Below are positions 43,779-54,635 of a stretch of 64,000 bases of DNA, piece by piece. Numbering within the stretch: the stretch's first letter is position 1; every line of letters begins with the position of its first letter. A model generated the notes under the pieces. The model saw only the letters and a list, made by a program, of their open reading frames with translations, ran no database searches and was not told where the DNA came from. Origin of the DNA: Haematobia irritans (taxonomy: Eukaryota; Arthropoda; Insecta; Diptera; Muscidae); assembly GCF_050003625.1 (NCBI RefSeq), contig NC_134397.1, positions 197,119,063-197,183,062 of the forward strand, read 5' to 3'. Made by a program: the position numbers and the translations under genes.

Positions 43779-45855
43779 AAAACAATGTGTTGAAATATTT
43801 TATTAATTTTGAAGATTTTTTCAGAAATATTAAATCCATTTTGACTTCATTAAAGGAAGCATTCTAGGAAGCATATGTTAATTTTTCATTTTTTTAGATT
43901 TTTTTCGTCAGTTGTTATCAAAATCCTTTAAAAACGAGTTAACGAGTTATTTTTTTTCCATATTAAGACTCGACTTCCAGTAGAAATTATGATATGTTTC
44001 AAGTAAAAAGCGTCTTTAAAATAAAGTGTTGAAAAACATGTCTTATTTTTTAACGATTTTTTGCTTTGTAGGCAAGATGCAAAAAGGAAACAAATTTAAA
44101 GACAATTTTATTAATTTTAAAGAATTTTTCTTAATTATTAAAGTCAAAAATTTTATCTTTCATGTTATGATACACATTTTTAAGTAAAACCACTTAATTA
44201 TAAGGACATTACAACTTCATTCAAAAGTTTATTGCCTTTTGGACAAGAAAACAAGTATATACAGCACTAAGTTCGGCCGGGCCGAACCTTAAATACCCAC
44301 CACCATGAACCAAATATTAGGGTTTCCTTTGAAATTTTAGGAGGGCTTGAGGACTTGAGGACACTTCCCGAAGATAAATTTAAAGATTTCACCTATGAGG
44401 ACTATATCAGATTCTGGATTTATAAGAACCACTTTTGTTTGAGTTTTAGAGGAATCATTAACATCTCTTGTAAGTGTGCAAGAAAATTATAAAATAACGT
44501 CTTGATTTGAAATCTTAAATATGTAGAAGTAAAATCTGGAAATTTTACATTGAGTTTCAAGCAATTCAAGTGAAGTCGGTCTATATGGAGGCATTACCAA
44601 ATGGACCGAGCCTAAAATACCAGAATATTTACAATTTCAGGCAAATCAGATAAAAATTACGGTTTCTAGAAACCCAAGGAGTTAAATCGGGAGATCGTTC
44701 TTATGGGGGCTATACTAAAACATGGACCGCTACTCGCCGTTTTCGGCACACCTCTTTATGACCCGAAAATACCTCTAGATTTCCAATTTCAGGCAAATAG
44801 GATAAAAACTTCGGATTCTAGAAGCCCAAGAAGTAAAATCGGGAAATCGGTCTATATGGGGGCTATACCAAAATATGGACCGATACTCACCATTTTCAGC
44901 ACACCTCTTTATGGTCCGAAAATACCCCTAGATTTCCAATTTCAGACAAATTGAGTAAAAAATACGCTTTCTATAAGCCCAAGACCCCAAATCGGGAGGT
45001 CGTTTTATATGGGGACCATACCAAAACATAGACCGATACTCACCATTTTTGGCACACGTATTTGTGGTCCTACAATACCTCTAGATTTCCAATTTCAGGT
45101 AAATTGAATAAAAACTGCGGTTTCTATAAGCCCAAGAAGTAAAATCGGGAGATCGGTCTATATGGGGGCTATACCAAAATATGGACCGATACATACAATT
45201 TTTGGCACACGTATTTGTGGTCCTACAATACCTCTAGATTTCCAATTTCAGGTAAATTGAATAAAAACTGCGGTTTCTATAAGCCCAAGAAATAAAATCG
45301 GGAGATCGGTCTATATGGGGGCTATACCAAAACATGGACCGATACTCACCATTTTTGGCACACCTCTTTACGGTCATAAAATACCTCCAGATTCAAATTT
45401 CAGGCAAATTGGATAAAAAATACCATTTCTATAAGGCCAAGACCACAAATCGGGAGGTCGGTTTATATGGGGACTATATCAAAACCTGGACCGATATAAC
45501 CCATCTTCGAACTTGACCTGCCTGCAGACAAAAGACGAGGTTGTGCAAAATTTCAGCACGATTGCGTCATTATTGAAGACTGTAGCGTGATTACAACAGA
45601 CAGACGGACAGACGGACATCGTTATATCGTCTTAGAATTTCTCCCTGATCAAAAATATATTTTATATAGTCGGAAATCGATATTTCGATGTGTTACAAAC
45701 GGAATGACAAACTTATTATACCCCCGTCACCATTCTATGGTGATGGGTATAAAAAACTTTATTTTAGAGAAATGCGTCTTCCATGTTAAGCAAAATTTGC
45801 ATTCTTATTCTAAGGACATGGAATCTTTGACTTCACGACAATATTTTTTTCAGTG
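43779..45855. mobile_element. AT-rich CACTGAAAA-type MITE, left-truncated and split by family B
   Basis: 43779-44249 and 45753-45855 align with 4990-5514, ending TTTTTTTCAGTG followed by TA. The uninterrupted relative reads GGACAAGGAAAATAACTTTA where this copy has the family B element, giving an internal empty site. Confidence 0.65.
44250..45752 (-). mobile_element. Full-length family B HINE-like element nested in an AT-rich MITE
   Basis: It has the 3' end AACAAGTATATACAGCACTA with hairpin TTCGGCCGGGCCGAA, TAAATACCCACCACCATGAA, six 152-bp monomers, the CAGACGGACAGACGGAC run and the 5' hairpin TATACCCCCGTCACCATTCT-ATGGTGATGGGTATAA. Junctions are GGACAAGAA and AAAACTTTATTTT with no duplication longer than an A run. 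Confidence 0.85.
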
Positions 45856-46184
45856 TAGAAAACTAAAAAATTAAATATAAATAAGATCGTTTAATTGCAT
45901 TTATTTGACGTTCATTACAAACATCTTTGTAGTAATACGGGATGAAATTGATCGAAAGTACTGTTGTTACTTTTACAACACATACTAGAGATATATTTTG
46001 ACATTTGCCGTTTTTGAAAACAATTACTAAAAAACACGTTGTGTTTTCCCCAATGTACGTACGTACAAAAATACATATCGTACATTTTAAACGTTTACTC
46101 ACACTACGCTAAGTACTAGCTAAATTTGAAATTACCTACACAGTGTAATTTCAAAGTTACACATTTCATTCAAGTAATATTTTA
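45856..46184. other. Unassigned interior of the GGAGCGG foldback element
   Basis: AT-rich with a short inverted pair TTTGAAATTAC / GTAATTTCAAA at 46125-46155. The reverse frame 45863-46102 has no recognisable domain. Confidence 0.4.
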
Positions 46185-47863
46185 TTCGGAGCGGAGCGGT
46201 TTTTCATTTGGAAACCGCTCCGCTCCCGCTCCGCTCCGGATTTTAGAAATGCCGCTCCCGCTCCGCTCCCGCTCCGGCAAAAAAAGGGCTTGCTCCGCTC
46301 CGCTCCACGCTCCGCTCCGCTCCGCTCCGAATCCCTGGTGGCAACCATGATTATGAACCGAATAAAATTTTAACAAAATTTTTTCTAGAAATAAAATTTT
46401 GAAAAAAATTTCTATAGAAATAGAAAATCACTAGAAATAAAATTTTGACAAAATTTTCTATAGACATAAAATTTTGGTAGATTATTTTTGGCTCTAGTGG
46501 CAACCATGCTTATGAACCGATACGGACCAATTTTTGTGTGATTGGACCAATTTTGGTATGGTTGCTAGCGACCATATACTAACACCACGTGCCTAATTTG
46601 AACCGGATCGGATGAATTTTGTTCCTCCAAGAGGCTCCGGAGGTCAAATCTGGAGAATGTTTTATATGGGGGCTATATATAATTATGGACCGATATGGAT
46701 CAATTCTGGCACGGTTGTTAAAGATCATATACTAACACCATGTTACAACCGGATTGGATGAAATTTGCTTCTCTTGGAGACTTCGCAAGCCAAATCTGGG
46801 GACCGGTTTATATGGGGGCTCTATATAATTATGAACCGATGTGGACCAATGTTTGCATGGTTGTTAGAGATCATATACCAATATCATGTACCAAATTTCA
46901 GGCGGATCGGATGAAATTTGCTTCTCTTTGAGGCTCCGCAACCCAAATCTGGGGATCGGTTTATATGGGCGCCATATATAATTATGGACCGATGTGGACC
47001 ACTTTTTGCACGGTTGTTAGAGACCATATACCAATACCATGTACCAAATTTCAGCCGGATTGGATGCAATTTGCTCCTCTTTGAGGCTTCGCAAGCCAAA
47101 TCTGGAGATCGGTTTATATAGGGTCTATATACAATCATGGACCGATGTGGACCAATTTTTGCATGGTTGTTAGAGACCATATACCAACATCATGTACCAA
47201 ATTTCAGCCAGATCGGATGAAATTTTCTTCTCTTTGAGGCTCCGCAAGCCAAATCTGGGGATCGGTTTATATGGGGGCTATATATAATTATGGACCGATG
47301 TGAACCAATTTTTGCATGGTTGTTAGAGACCACATACCAACACCATGTACCAAATTTCAGCCGGATCGGATGAATTTAGCTTCTCTTTTAGGCTCCGCAA
47401 GCCAAATCTGGGGATCGGTTTATATGGGGGCTATATAAAATTATGGACCGATGTGGACCAATTTTTGCATGGTTGTTAGAGACCATATACCAACACCATA
47501 TACCAAATTTCAGCCGGATCGGATGAAATATGCTTCTGTTAGAGGCTCCACAAGCCAAATCTGAGGGTCCTTTTATATGGGGGCTATACGTAAAAGTGGA
47601 CCGATATGGCCCATTTTCAATACCATCCGACCTACATCGATAACAACTACTTGTGCCAAGTTTCAAGTCGATAGCTTGTTTCGTTCGGAAGTTAGCGTGA
47701 TTTCAACAGACGGACGGACGGACGGACGGACATGCTTAGATCGACTCAGAATTTCACCACGACCCAGAATATATATACTTTATGGGGTCTTAGAGCAATA
47801 TTTCGATGTGTTACAAACGGAATGACAAAGTTAATATACCCCCATCCTATGATGGAGGGTATA

Positions 47864-48410
47864 ACAAAACAAAACGGAATACATATTTGGAATTGTTCTA
47901 TGTCACGGTGAACAAAATGAATTGACATGCAAAATTTGTTAACCACTTTTAGGATACAATAAACATAAAATTTATGATAAGTCATCGGGTCATGGTTAGA
48001 TATTTGTATGCTTTTGTACTTAATTCAAATAAAAACTTAATGCAACAGTATGATATTTCTCAGGAAATAAATGTTGTTGAAGTTCTATGACCAATTCGCT
48101 GCATAGCGAGGCCTTTCCCTTCCAAAGGAATGTAACCCTCTATGGGAAACGCTAGTATTATGAAATGAATTTATTCCATTTTCCTACACCACAATTCCTT
48201 CTTCTTAATCGCCGGGTAATGTCGGCTTATCTAAGAAGTCTTCCCCTTCCTCTGCGCCGGCGTTGGGACCAGAACCAGTGCAGTTGGAGTTTGTTGGAGT
48301 GCCACCGCGATATTTAAATACTCTTGTGTTGCTCAGGAATTAAAAAGATGGAAGATTACTCGCCATCTTTCAAATCCTTCACCTGTGTGAGCCCTTTATC
48401 ATTATCATAG
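47864..48410. other. No recognised gene
   Basis: No coding motif and no match to the other repeats was seen; the part around 48080-48330 is less AT-rich than its surroundings. Confidence 0.4.
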
Positions 48411-48670
48411 GGATCCAACGTGATGCAATGGTTAGCATGCCCGCCTTACAAACACGATAATGGATCCAATCGCAGTTTCGATTAAACCCCATAAACGATG
48501 GAATTCCCCTCTCAGTAAGCAGGTGACATTTCTGAGTGTAAAACATCTCCAAGTGGTTTCACTCGCCTACAAAAAGGAGGTCCTTTTTCATTGGCCTAAA
48601 CATAGAATCGGGCAGCACTCAGTGATAAGAGAGAATTTCATCACTGTGGTATCACAATGGACAGAGTCAG
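48411..48670 (+). mobile_element. tRNA-derived SINE, decayed copy
   Basis: The head GTGATGCAATGGTTAGCATG-CCCGCCTTAC is followed by a degraded B box. The body ends AGAATCGGGCAGCACTCAGT-GATAAGAGAG and ATCACAATGGACAGAGTC. The tail is lost. Confidence 0.75.
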
Positions 48671-49000
48671 CATGGTCATAGATCATTTCGAGTTAGACCT
48701 GCAAGAACCCAATCCAACTTTTCCTAAAGGAGAGAAATAAAAAGGCACTAATTTAGAATTTGAACTAAAATAGTTGGATTTATTTATAAATAATTTCTCG
48801 TCAAACAATATTTACCTTCGTAGAAGCCAAAAAGCGAGAATGACAAAGTAAGAATGTCAAAAAAAAAATTAATACTTCATATAAATATTTAGTATTATTG
48901 CCGACTAGCAGGTGGTAACTTATCAGAGCAACGAACCGATCCGTGGTCCCACCTATATTGTTGCTGTGTTATCGTCCATTTTTGTTTTATGCTTTTGGTA
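48671..49000. other. No recognised gene
   Basis: AT-rich sequence between the SINE and the jockey-like remnant, without motif or repeat match. Confidence 0.4.
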
Positions 49001-49911
49001 CATCAGCTTGTTCCAGATCGAGAAATTCTGCGACTAAGGTGAGATGCATGCAGCGATATTGTGGTTGTAAGATAGTTTGGCCGCGCAAGGGAGAAAGTGA
49101 GGCGTGTCACGTGGTTCTTAATTGTAGATGGGACACAAGTCAGATCCGCTATTACCCATCTCCGAAAGGTGGGGATTAAGGCGGTTGTACTTACCTGATC
49201 TTAGCATGTGCCAAAAAGTCCTTAGTCTGCCGTGGGAAGTTTCTTTTCTCCGGTGCTATGGGCGGTATGCAGATGGTATCCGGACTCTTAAAACAAGATG
49301 AACCCTGAAGCTTCTCGCCGTTTCAAGTATAGTATCCTCATGAACCCTGCTCAGACCTGCATGATCTAGGGGCTCTTGTTTGCAACGCTGGATGTCGTGC
49401 TCTGGTAGGTGAGGATCAACGTCCTCGTTGGTGGTTGTGTATCCACTAGATGGTGATAGGTAAGAATTGAGGCAGTGGTACTACTACTTGGACCAAGATA
49501 TCATCAGACTGCCGTAGGAGGAATTTTTCCTCTGGTGTTATGGGCGGTGGTCGGACTCCTAAAACAGGATTAACCCTGAGGCTTCGCACCGCTTCAAGTA
49601 TAGAATCCTCATGAATCCCGTTCAGACCGATATGGTGTTGGATCTAGAGGCTCCCTACATTCCTGGATAGTGGTTATCTATCCACAAGATAATGATTTTG
49701 ATGTTTTCTGCGACAACTCAGAAGATACTGCTCGGACATCATATAAGGTTGTCTACGCCTTTAGTGGATTTCCACATAAAGGTACTGCGGAGATACTTTG
49801 TCGCTATTCCAAGGGCAAGGACATGTTAGTATGTTATTCCACTGCTTTTCACTCGTCTGAGGTATCCACACTGGTACTGCATAATTTACCACTTACCTGC
49901 CAATTATTATA
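49001..49911 (-). pseudogene. Jockey-like non-LTR pol C-terminal remnant
   Basis: The minus strand from 49150 to 49000 aligns at nucleotide level with the better-preserved C-terminal end at 57510-57640 (CACCTTAGTCGCAGAATTTC, CTCGATCTGG). Upstream parts carry pol-like blocks repeated with changes (49190-49330 and 49480-49640 both contain CTCCGGTGCTATGGGCGG-like and AACCCTGAAGCTTC-like text), so a local duplication is likely. Frames are destroyed. It ends where the Himar1-like mariner is inserted. Confidence 0.65.
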
Positions 49912-51206
49912 ACAGGATGGCTGATAAGTCCCCGGTCTGACACATAGATGGCGCCGCTGGTATTAAATGCATATTATTTTTATATAGTACCAACCTTCAA
50001 ATGATTCGTGTCAAAATTTGACGTCTGTAAGTCAATTAGTTTGTGAGATAGAGCGTCTTTTGTGAAGCAACTTTTGTTATTGTGAAAAAAATGGAAAAAA
50101 AAAGAATTTCGTGTTTTGATAAAATACTGCTTTCTGATGGGAAAAAATACAGTGGAAGCAAAAACTTGGCTTGATAATGAGTTTCCGGACTCTGCCCCAG
50201 GGAAATCAACAATAATTGTTTGGTATGCAAAATTCAAGCGTGGTGAAATGAGCACGGAGGACGGTGAACGCAGTGGACGCCCGAAAGAGGTGGTTACCGA
50301 CGAAAACATCAAAAAAATCCACAAAATGATTTTGAATGACCGTAAAATGAAGTTGATCAAGATAGCAGAGGCCTTAAAGATATCAAAGGAACGTGTTGGT
50401 CCTATCATTAATCAATATTTGGATATGCGGAAGCTCTGTGCAAAATGGGTGCCGCGCGAGCTCACATTTGACCAAAAACAACAACGTGTTGATGATTCTG
50501 AGCGGTGTTTGCAGCTGTTAACTAGTAATACACCCGAGTTTTTCCGTCGATATGTGACAATGGATGAAACATGGCTCCATCACTACACTCCTGAGTCCAA
50601 TCGACAGTCGGCTGAGTGGACAGCGACCGGTGAACCGTCTCCGAAGCGTGGAAAGACTCAAAAGTCCGCTGGCAAAGTAATGGCCTCTGTTTTTTTGGGA
50701 TGCGCATGGAATAATTTTTATCGATTATCTTGAGAAGGAAAAAACCATCAACAGTGACTATTATAAGGCGTTATTGGAGCGTTTGAAGGTCGAAATCGCG
50801 GTAAAACGGTCCCTTATGAAGAAGAAAAAAGTGTTGTTCCACCAAGACAACGCACCGTGCCACAAGTCATTGAGAACGATGGCAAAAATTCATGAATTGG
50901 GCTTCGATTTGCTTCCCCACCCACCGTAATCACCAGATCTGGCCCCCAGCGACTTTTTCTTGTTCTCAGACCTGAAAAGGATGCTCGAAGGGAATAAATT
51001 TGGCTGCAATGGAGAGATGATCGCCGAAACGGTGGTCTATTTTGAGGCAAAACCGAAGGAGTACTACCAAAATGGTATCAAAAAATTGGAAGGTCGTTTT
51101 AGTCATTGTACCGCTCTTGATGGGAACTATGTTGAATAATAAAAAACGAATTTTGACAAAAAATATGTTTTTCTTCGTTAGACCGGGGACTTATCAGCCA
51201 ACCTGT
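49912..51206 (+). mobile_element. Himar1-like (irritans subfamily) mariner, full length
   Basis: TA flanks both sides (49910-49911, 51207-51208). The ends ACAGGATGGCTGATAAGTCC and GGACTTATCAGCCAACCTGT are inverted. The length of 1295 bp is close to the 1.29 kb of complete Himar1-type elements. It lies in a jockey-like pol remnant, between two copies of a 78-bp stretch. Confidence 0.95.
50091..51139 (+). pseudogene. Himar1-like mariner transposase, two frameshifts and a stop
   Basis: From the ATG at 50091 the frame is shifted by an extra A in the run at 50093-50102. The main frame 50116-50733 covers the helix-turn-helix domains (TEDGERSGRPKEVVTDENIK, YLDMRKLCAKWVPRELTFDQ) and the first catalytic Asp (TMDETW, codon 50563-50565). 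An extra T near 50693 shifts the frame again. The second Asp (HQDNAPCH, 50846-50848) and third (PSDFFLFSDLK, 50951-50953) are in the new frame, 34 residues apart, the DD34D signature. A TAA at 50927-50929 replaces the Tyr codon before SPD. It is dead but otherwise close to full length. Confidence 0.95.
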
Positions 51207-51620
51207 TATTCCACTGCTTTTCACTTGTCTGAGGTAGCCACACTGGTACTGCATAATTTACCACTGATCGGCCAATTATTATAGGTAGTCAACAAGGTTC
51301 CTTCGTTCCCACCCCAAAAGCATGCCGGCCTTGAGGACCTTATTTCTACCGCAGAGCTTATCACAAATTGTAGTGGCGTGGGCAGGTGACTTAAAAAGAC
51401 TGTCGAATTTGACCCCGAGAATCTTGGTGTATTTCGTTGTCGGATTTTCATATTCTCTAACATTCATCTACCTGTGTACTTCTGCTGTTTACGTTAATAA
51501 GTGGTAAGATCATCTGTATTGTTGTGGGCCTTCAAACACGGACTAATATGTACCTAAATTTTCATCTCTATTTTTCGAGAATGTAACAGACCCAACTTTA
51601 CCCACGTCTCCAACTCAACA
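51207..51620 (-). pseudogene. Jockey-like pol fragment (after the RT palm)
   Basis: On the minus strand the frames read PTTKYTKILGVKFDSLFKSP, AHATTICDKLCGRNKVLKAG and then LLTTYNNWPISGKL after a frame change. This is the thumb/linker region of jockey-type pol, where the paralogue at 56084-56293 reads LCGRNKVLKSLAGSTWDTDT-ETLLTT. It forms one locus with 49001-49911, split by the mariner. Confidence 0.75.
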
Positions 51621-51721
51621 TTCGACAGAACATTTCAATAGTTAGCACCGTCCTTGTCAGTCTCGACCGCAATGAGGAAATGAGGAATGGACTTAAAAGA
51701 AAGATTTCTATTACAAATTAA

Positions 51722-51876
51722 ATGTCGTACCATGTTTAGGTATAGCCCCCATATAAACTTGATTTGGTTACCGGAGCCTCCTGGAGAAGCCATCTTTGGT
51801 AGAACTCTGCACGTAAACAATGGTGAAGGGTACATAATATTAGGCTTGGCCGAACTCTCGGCCGTACATACTTGTT
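51722..51876 (+). repeat. Family A 3' end fragment, internally deleted
   Basis: A monomer piece (ATAGCCCCCATATAAACTTG) is joined to the 3' end CAATGGTGAAGGGTACATAA, decayed hairpin TTGGCCGAA and ACTTGTTT. Confidence 0.65.
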
Positions 51877-51904
51877 TCTAAGTAATTTTTGCATTTCTTT
51901 TCAC

Positions 51905-52030
51905 TTCAAAACTTCTATTAGTGGTTCCATACATAATTCCGCTCAGACAAGACTACAAAAAGGGACCCCTCATCATTTAAATAGCATAAAATCGCAACAC
52001 TCATTGGCAAGAGAGGAGTTAACTACCTTC
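51905..52030 (+). repeat. Decayed SINE body
   Basis: ACTACAAAAAGGGACCCCTC-ATCATTT...AATCGCAACACTCATTGGCA-AGAGAGGAG follows the order of the SINE body (AAAAAGGAGGTCCCTTGTC...ATCGGGCAGCACTCAGTGATAAGAG) without head or tail. Confidence 0.5.
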
Positions 52031-52182
52031 TGAGAGAAGCAAACCAATCAGGTCCTATTTAAAAATGGATCCTGAATCACAAGATTGTATGAGGCTAAAA
52101 AGAGTTTTGTGAGCAAAATTTTAAAAATGAATTAAAATTATTTGTATTTTTTATAGACATAAATTATAAGTGACTAAAACTA

Positions 52183-54633
52183 CAGTAATCCCTCGATTTA
52201 CGTCACCTCGGTTTACGTTGTTTCGATTTACGTCGTCAAATTTTTTGTTCCATCCAACTTCGATTTACGTCGTCGATTTTTTTGCCAACTTTATCAGAAA
52301 CGCCTTCCATAAGTGAAATAAGTACCAACGATGATGACATCGAAACATTTATTTCTGAACTTTTTACCGAAAATTCGACAAATTCCGATTGATATTGCAT
52401 ATATAACGCAATTGTCGAAGTGGCGATGTTTTTTATACCCTCCACCATAGGATGGGGGTATATTAACTTTTTCATTTCGTTTGTAACACATCGAAATATT
52501 GCTCTAAGACCCCATAAAGTATATATTATGGGTCGCGGTGAAATTCTGAGTCGATTTGAGCATGTCCGTCCGTCCGTCCGTCTGTTTAAATCACGCTAAC
52601 TTCCGAACGAAACAAGCTATCGACTTGAAACTTGGCATAAGCAGTTGTTATTGATGTAGGTAGGATGGTATTGCAAATGGGCCATATCGGACCACTTTTA
52701 CGTATAGCCCCCAGATTTGGCTTGCAGAGCCTCTTGGAGAAGCAAAATTCATCCGATCCGGTTGAAATTTGGTATGTGGTGTTAGTATATGGTCTACAAC
52801 AACCATGCAAAAATTGGTCCACATCGGTCCATAATTACATATAGCCCCCATATAAACCGATCCCCCGATTTGGCTTGCGGAGCCTCTAAGAGAAGCAAAT
52901 TTCATCCGATCCGGCTGGTACATCGTGTTAGTATATGGTCTCTAATGACCACGCAAAAATTGGGCCACATCGGTCCATTATTATATATAGCCCCCATATA
53001 AACCGATCACCAGATTTGAACTCCGGAGCCACTTGGAAGACCAAAATTAATCTGATTCAGTTAAAATTTGGTACGTGGTGTTAATATATGGCTTCAAACA
53101 CCCATGCAAAAATTGGTCGAAATCGGTCAATAATTATATATAGGCCCCATATAAACCGATCCCCAGATTTAACCTCCGGAGCCCCTTGGAAGAGCAAAAT
53201 TCATCCGATTCGGTTGAAATTTGGTACGTGATGTTAGTATATGGGCTCTGACAACCATGCAAAAATTGGTCCACATCGGTCCATAATTACATATAGCCCG
53301 CGTATAAACCGATCCCCAGATTTGACGTCCGGAGCCCCTTGAAAGAGCAAAATTCACCCGATCCGGTTGAAATTTGGTACGTGATGTTAGTATATGGTCT
53401 CTAACAACCATGCAAACATTGGTCCACACCGGTCTTAATTATATATAACCCCATTTAAACCGAACCCCAGATTTGACCTCCGGAAGAGCAAAATTCATCC
53501 GACCCGGTTGAAATTTGGTACGTGGTGAAATTTGGTATATTGCGCTAGTATATGGCCGCTAACAACTATGCCAAAATTGATCCATATCGGTCTATAGTTA
53601 TATATAGCCGATCCCCAAAAATAATCTACCAACAATTTATTTCTATAGAAAATTTTGTCAAAATGTTTTTACTATATAAAATTTATCACAATTATATTAC
53701 TATAGAAAATTTTGTCAAAATTGTATTAACATACTATACCAAAAATACAAAACTTATGATTATTGGTGGTACCTTCAACTTTTGTGGAAGTGGAAAATCT
53801 TACTCGGACTTCACATCATTGTTGTTGTTGCCATCAATCCCTGTAGATGCTTTCTTCGCCGTTTCGTGGGTTGTTGAAACTTCGTTTGGCTTAATTTAAA
53901 ATTGCTGATTTGTTGTTGTTGTTGGGTGTAATTGGAATTCGATTGTTGCTATTCTTTTGGGTACAAAAACTAATAATGTAGCTCATATTTAAGTGGGGAG
54001 AATTCCCCAGTCCTTCATTGCATTTTATTTCTATAGAAATTTTATCAAAATTGTATTTCTATAGAAAATTTTGTAAAAATTTTATTGCTATAGAAAATTT
54101 TGTCAAAATTTTATTGCTATAGAAAATTTTGTCAAAATGTTATTTCTATAGAAAATTTTGTCAAAATTTTATTTCTATAGAAAATTTTGTCAAACTGAAT
54201 TATTTACGTATTTAATCGGCCTTTTTTTTTTTTGTTTAATATATACCTCGTATGGACTAACTTACAATTGAGAAGACGGTGTTAAGAAGTTTTAAGATAC
54301 CTTGCCATTAGCAAGTGTTACCGCAACCCAAGTAATTCGATTGTGGATAACAGTCTTTAGTACAAGTTTCTGTGCAATCCATGGTGGAGGGTACATAAGA
54401 TTCGGCCTGGCCGAACTTACGGCCGTATATACTTGTTATGTATTCATTCATTTTTTGTGAATAAAAGACTGAACTACCTTTATTTTTGAAGTTTTTTATT
54501 ATGTACACGCACATACATATATAATTAAATGGACTTAGGAGTAAGTATGAGCAACTTTTAATTCGGTTTACGTCGTTACGATTAACGTCGTCAAATTCCG
54601 GAACCAATCACGACGTAAATCGAGGGATTACTG
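52183..54633. mobile_element. Tigger-like (pogo group) MITE split by a family A element
   Basis: TA flanks both sides (52181-52182 and 54634-54635). Both ends read CAGTAATCCCTCGATTTACG inward, an identical match of at least 20 bp, with further GATTTACGTCG iterations just inside. Removing the nested A element (52434-54436) leaves about 450 bp. No transposase frame was identified. Related end sequence is embedded in the chimeric repeats at 13300 and 14540. The class is inferred from CAGT ends, the TA target and resemblance to Tigger termini. Confidence 0.7.
52434..54436 (+). mobile_element. Family A HINE-like element nested in the Tigger-like element
   Basis: It is complete from hairpin TATACCCTCCACCATAGGAT-GGGGGTATA through the CGTCCGTCCGTC block, six or seven monomers and minisatellite blocks at 53635-53740 and 54025-54195. 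It then has CCATGGTGGAGGGTACATAA, hairpin TTCGGCCTGGCCGAA and ACTTGTT. An extra GTTGTTG-rich segment (about 53750-54010) lies between the minisatellite blocks and is not found in the other copies. Confidence 0.85.
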
Positions 54634-54635
54634 TA

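Larger units (their letters stand above)
42944..46337. mobile_element. hAT-type foldback element with GGAGCGG-iteron arms, 8-bp target duplication
   Basis: The perfect 8-bp direct repeat GTGGCAAC flanks it (42936-42943, 46338-46345). The ends CAGGGATACGGAGCGG and CCGCTCCGAATCCCTG are inverted and fit the hAT YARNG start. Each arm (about 42944-43085 and 46185-46337) is a GC-rich array of GCTCCGCTCC words broken by short A runs, unlike the AT-rich surroundings. The interior holds a family E piece, an AT-rich MITE, a nested family B element and about 330 bp of unassigned sequence, so the original element was probably short. No transposase was seen. Confidence 0.85.
42564..47863 (-). mobile_element. 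Family A HINE-like element split by a hAT-type foldback element
   Basis: On the minus strand the 3' end (AAACAAGTATATACGGCCGT, hairpin TTCGGCCAGGCCGAA) and minisatellite occupy 42564-42943. The remaining minisatellite, eight monomers, the GGACGGACGG block and the 5' hairpin TATACCCCCATCCTATGATG-GAGGGTATA occupy 46338-47863. Removing 42944-46337 and one 8-bp duplication restores GTGGCAACCATGATTATGAA, as in the copy at 7911. Confidence 0.85.
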
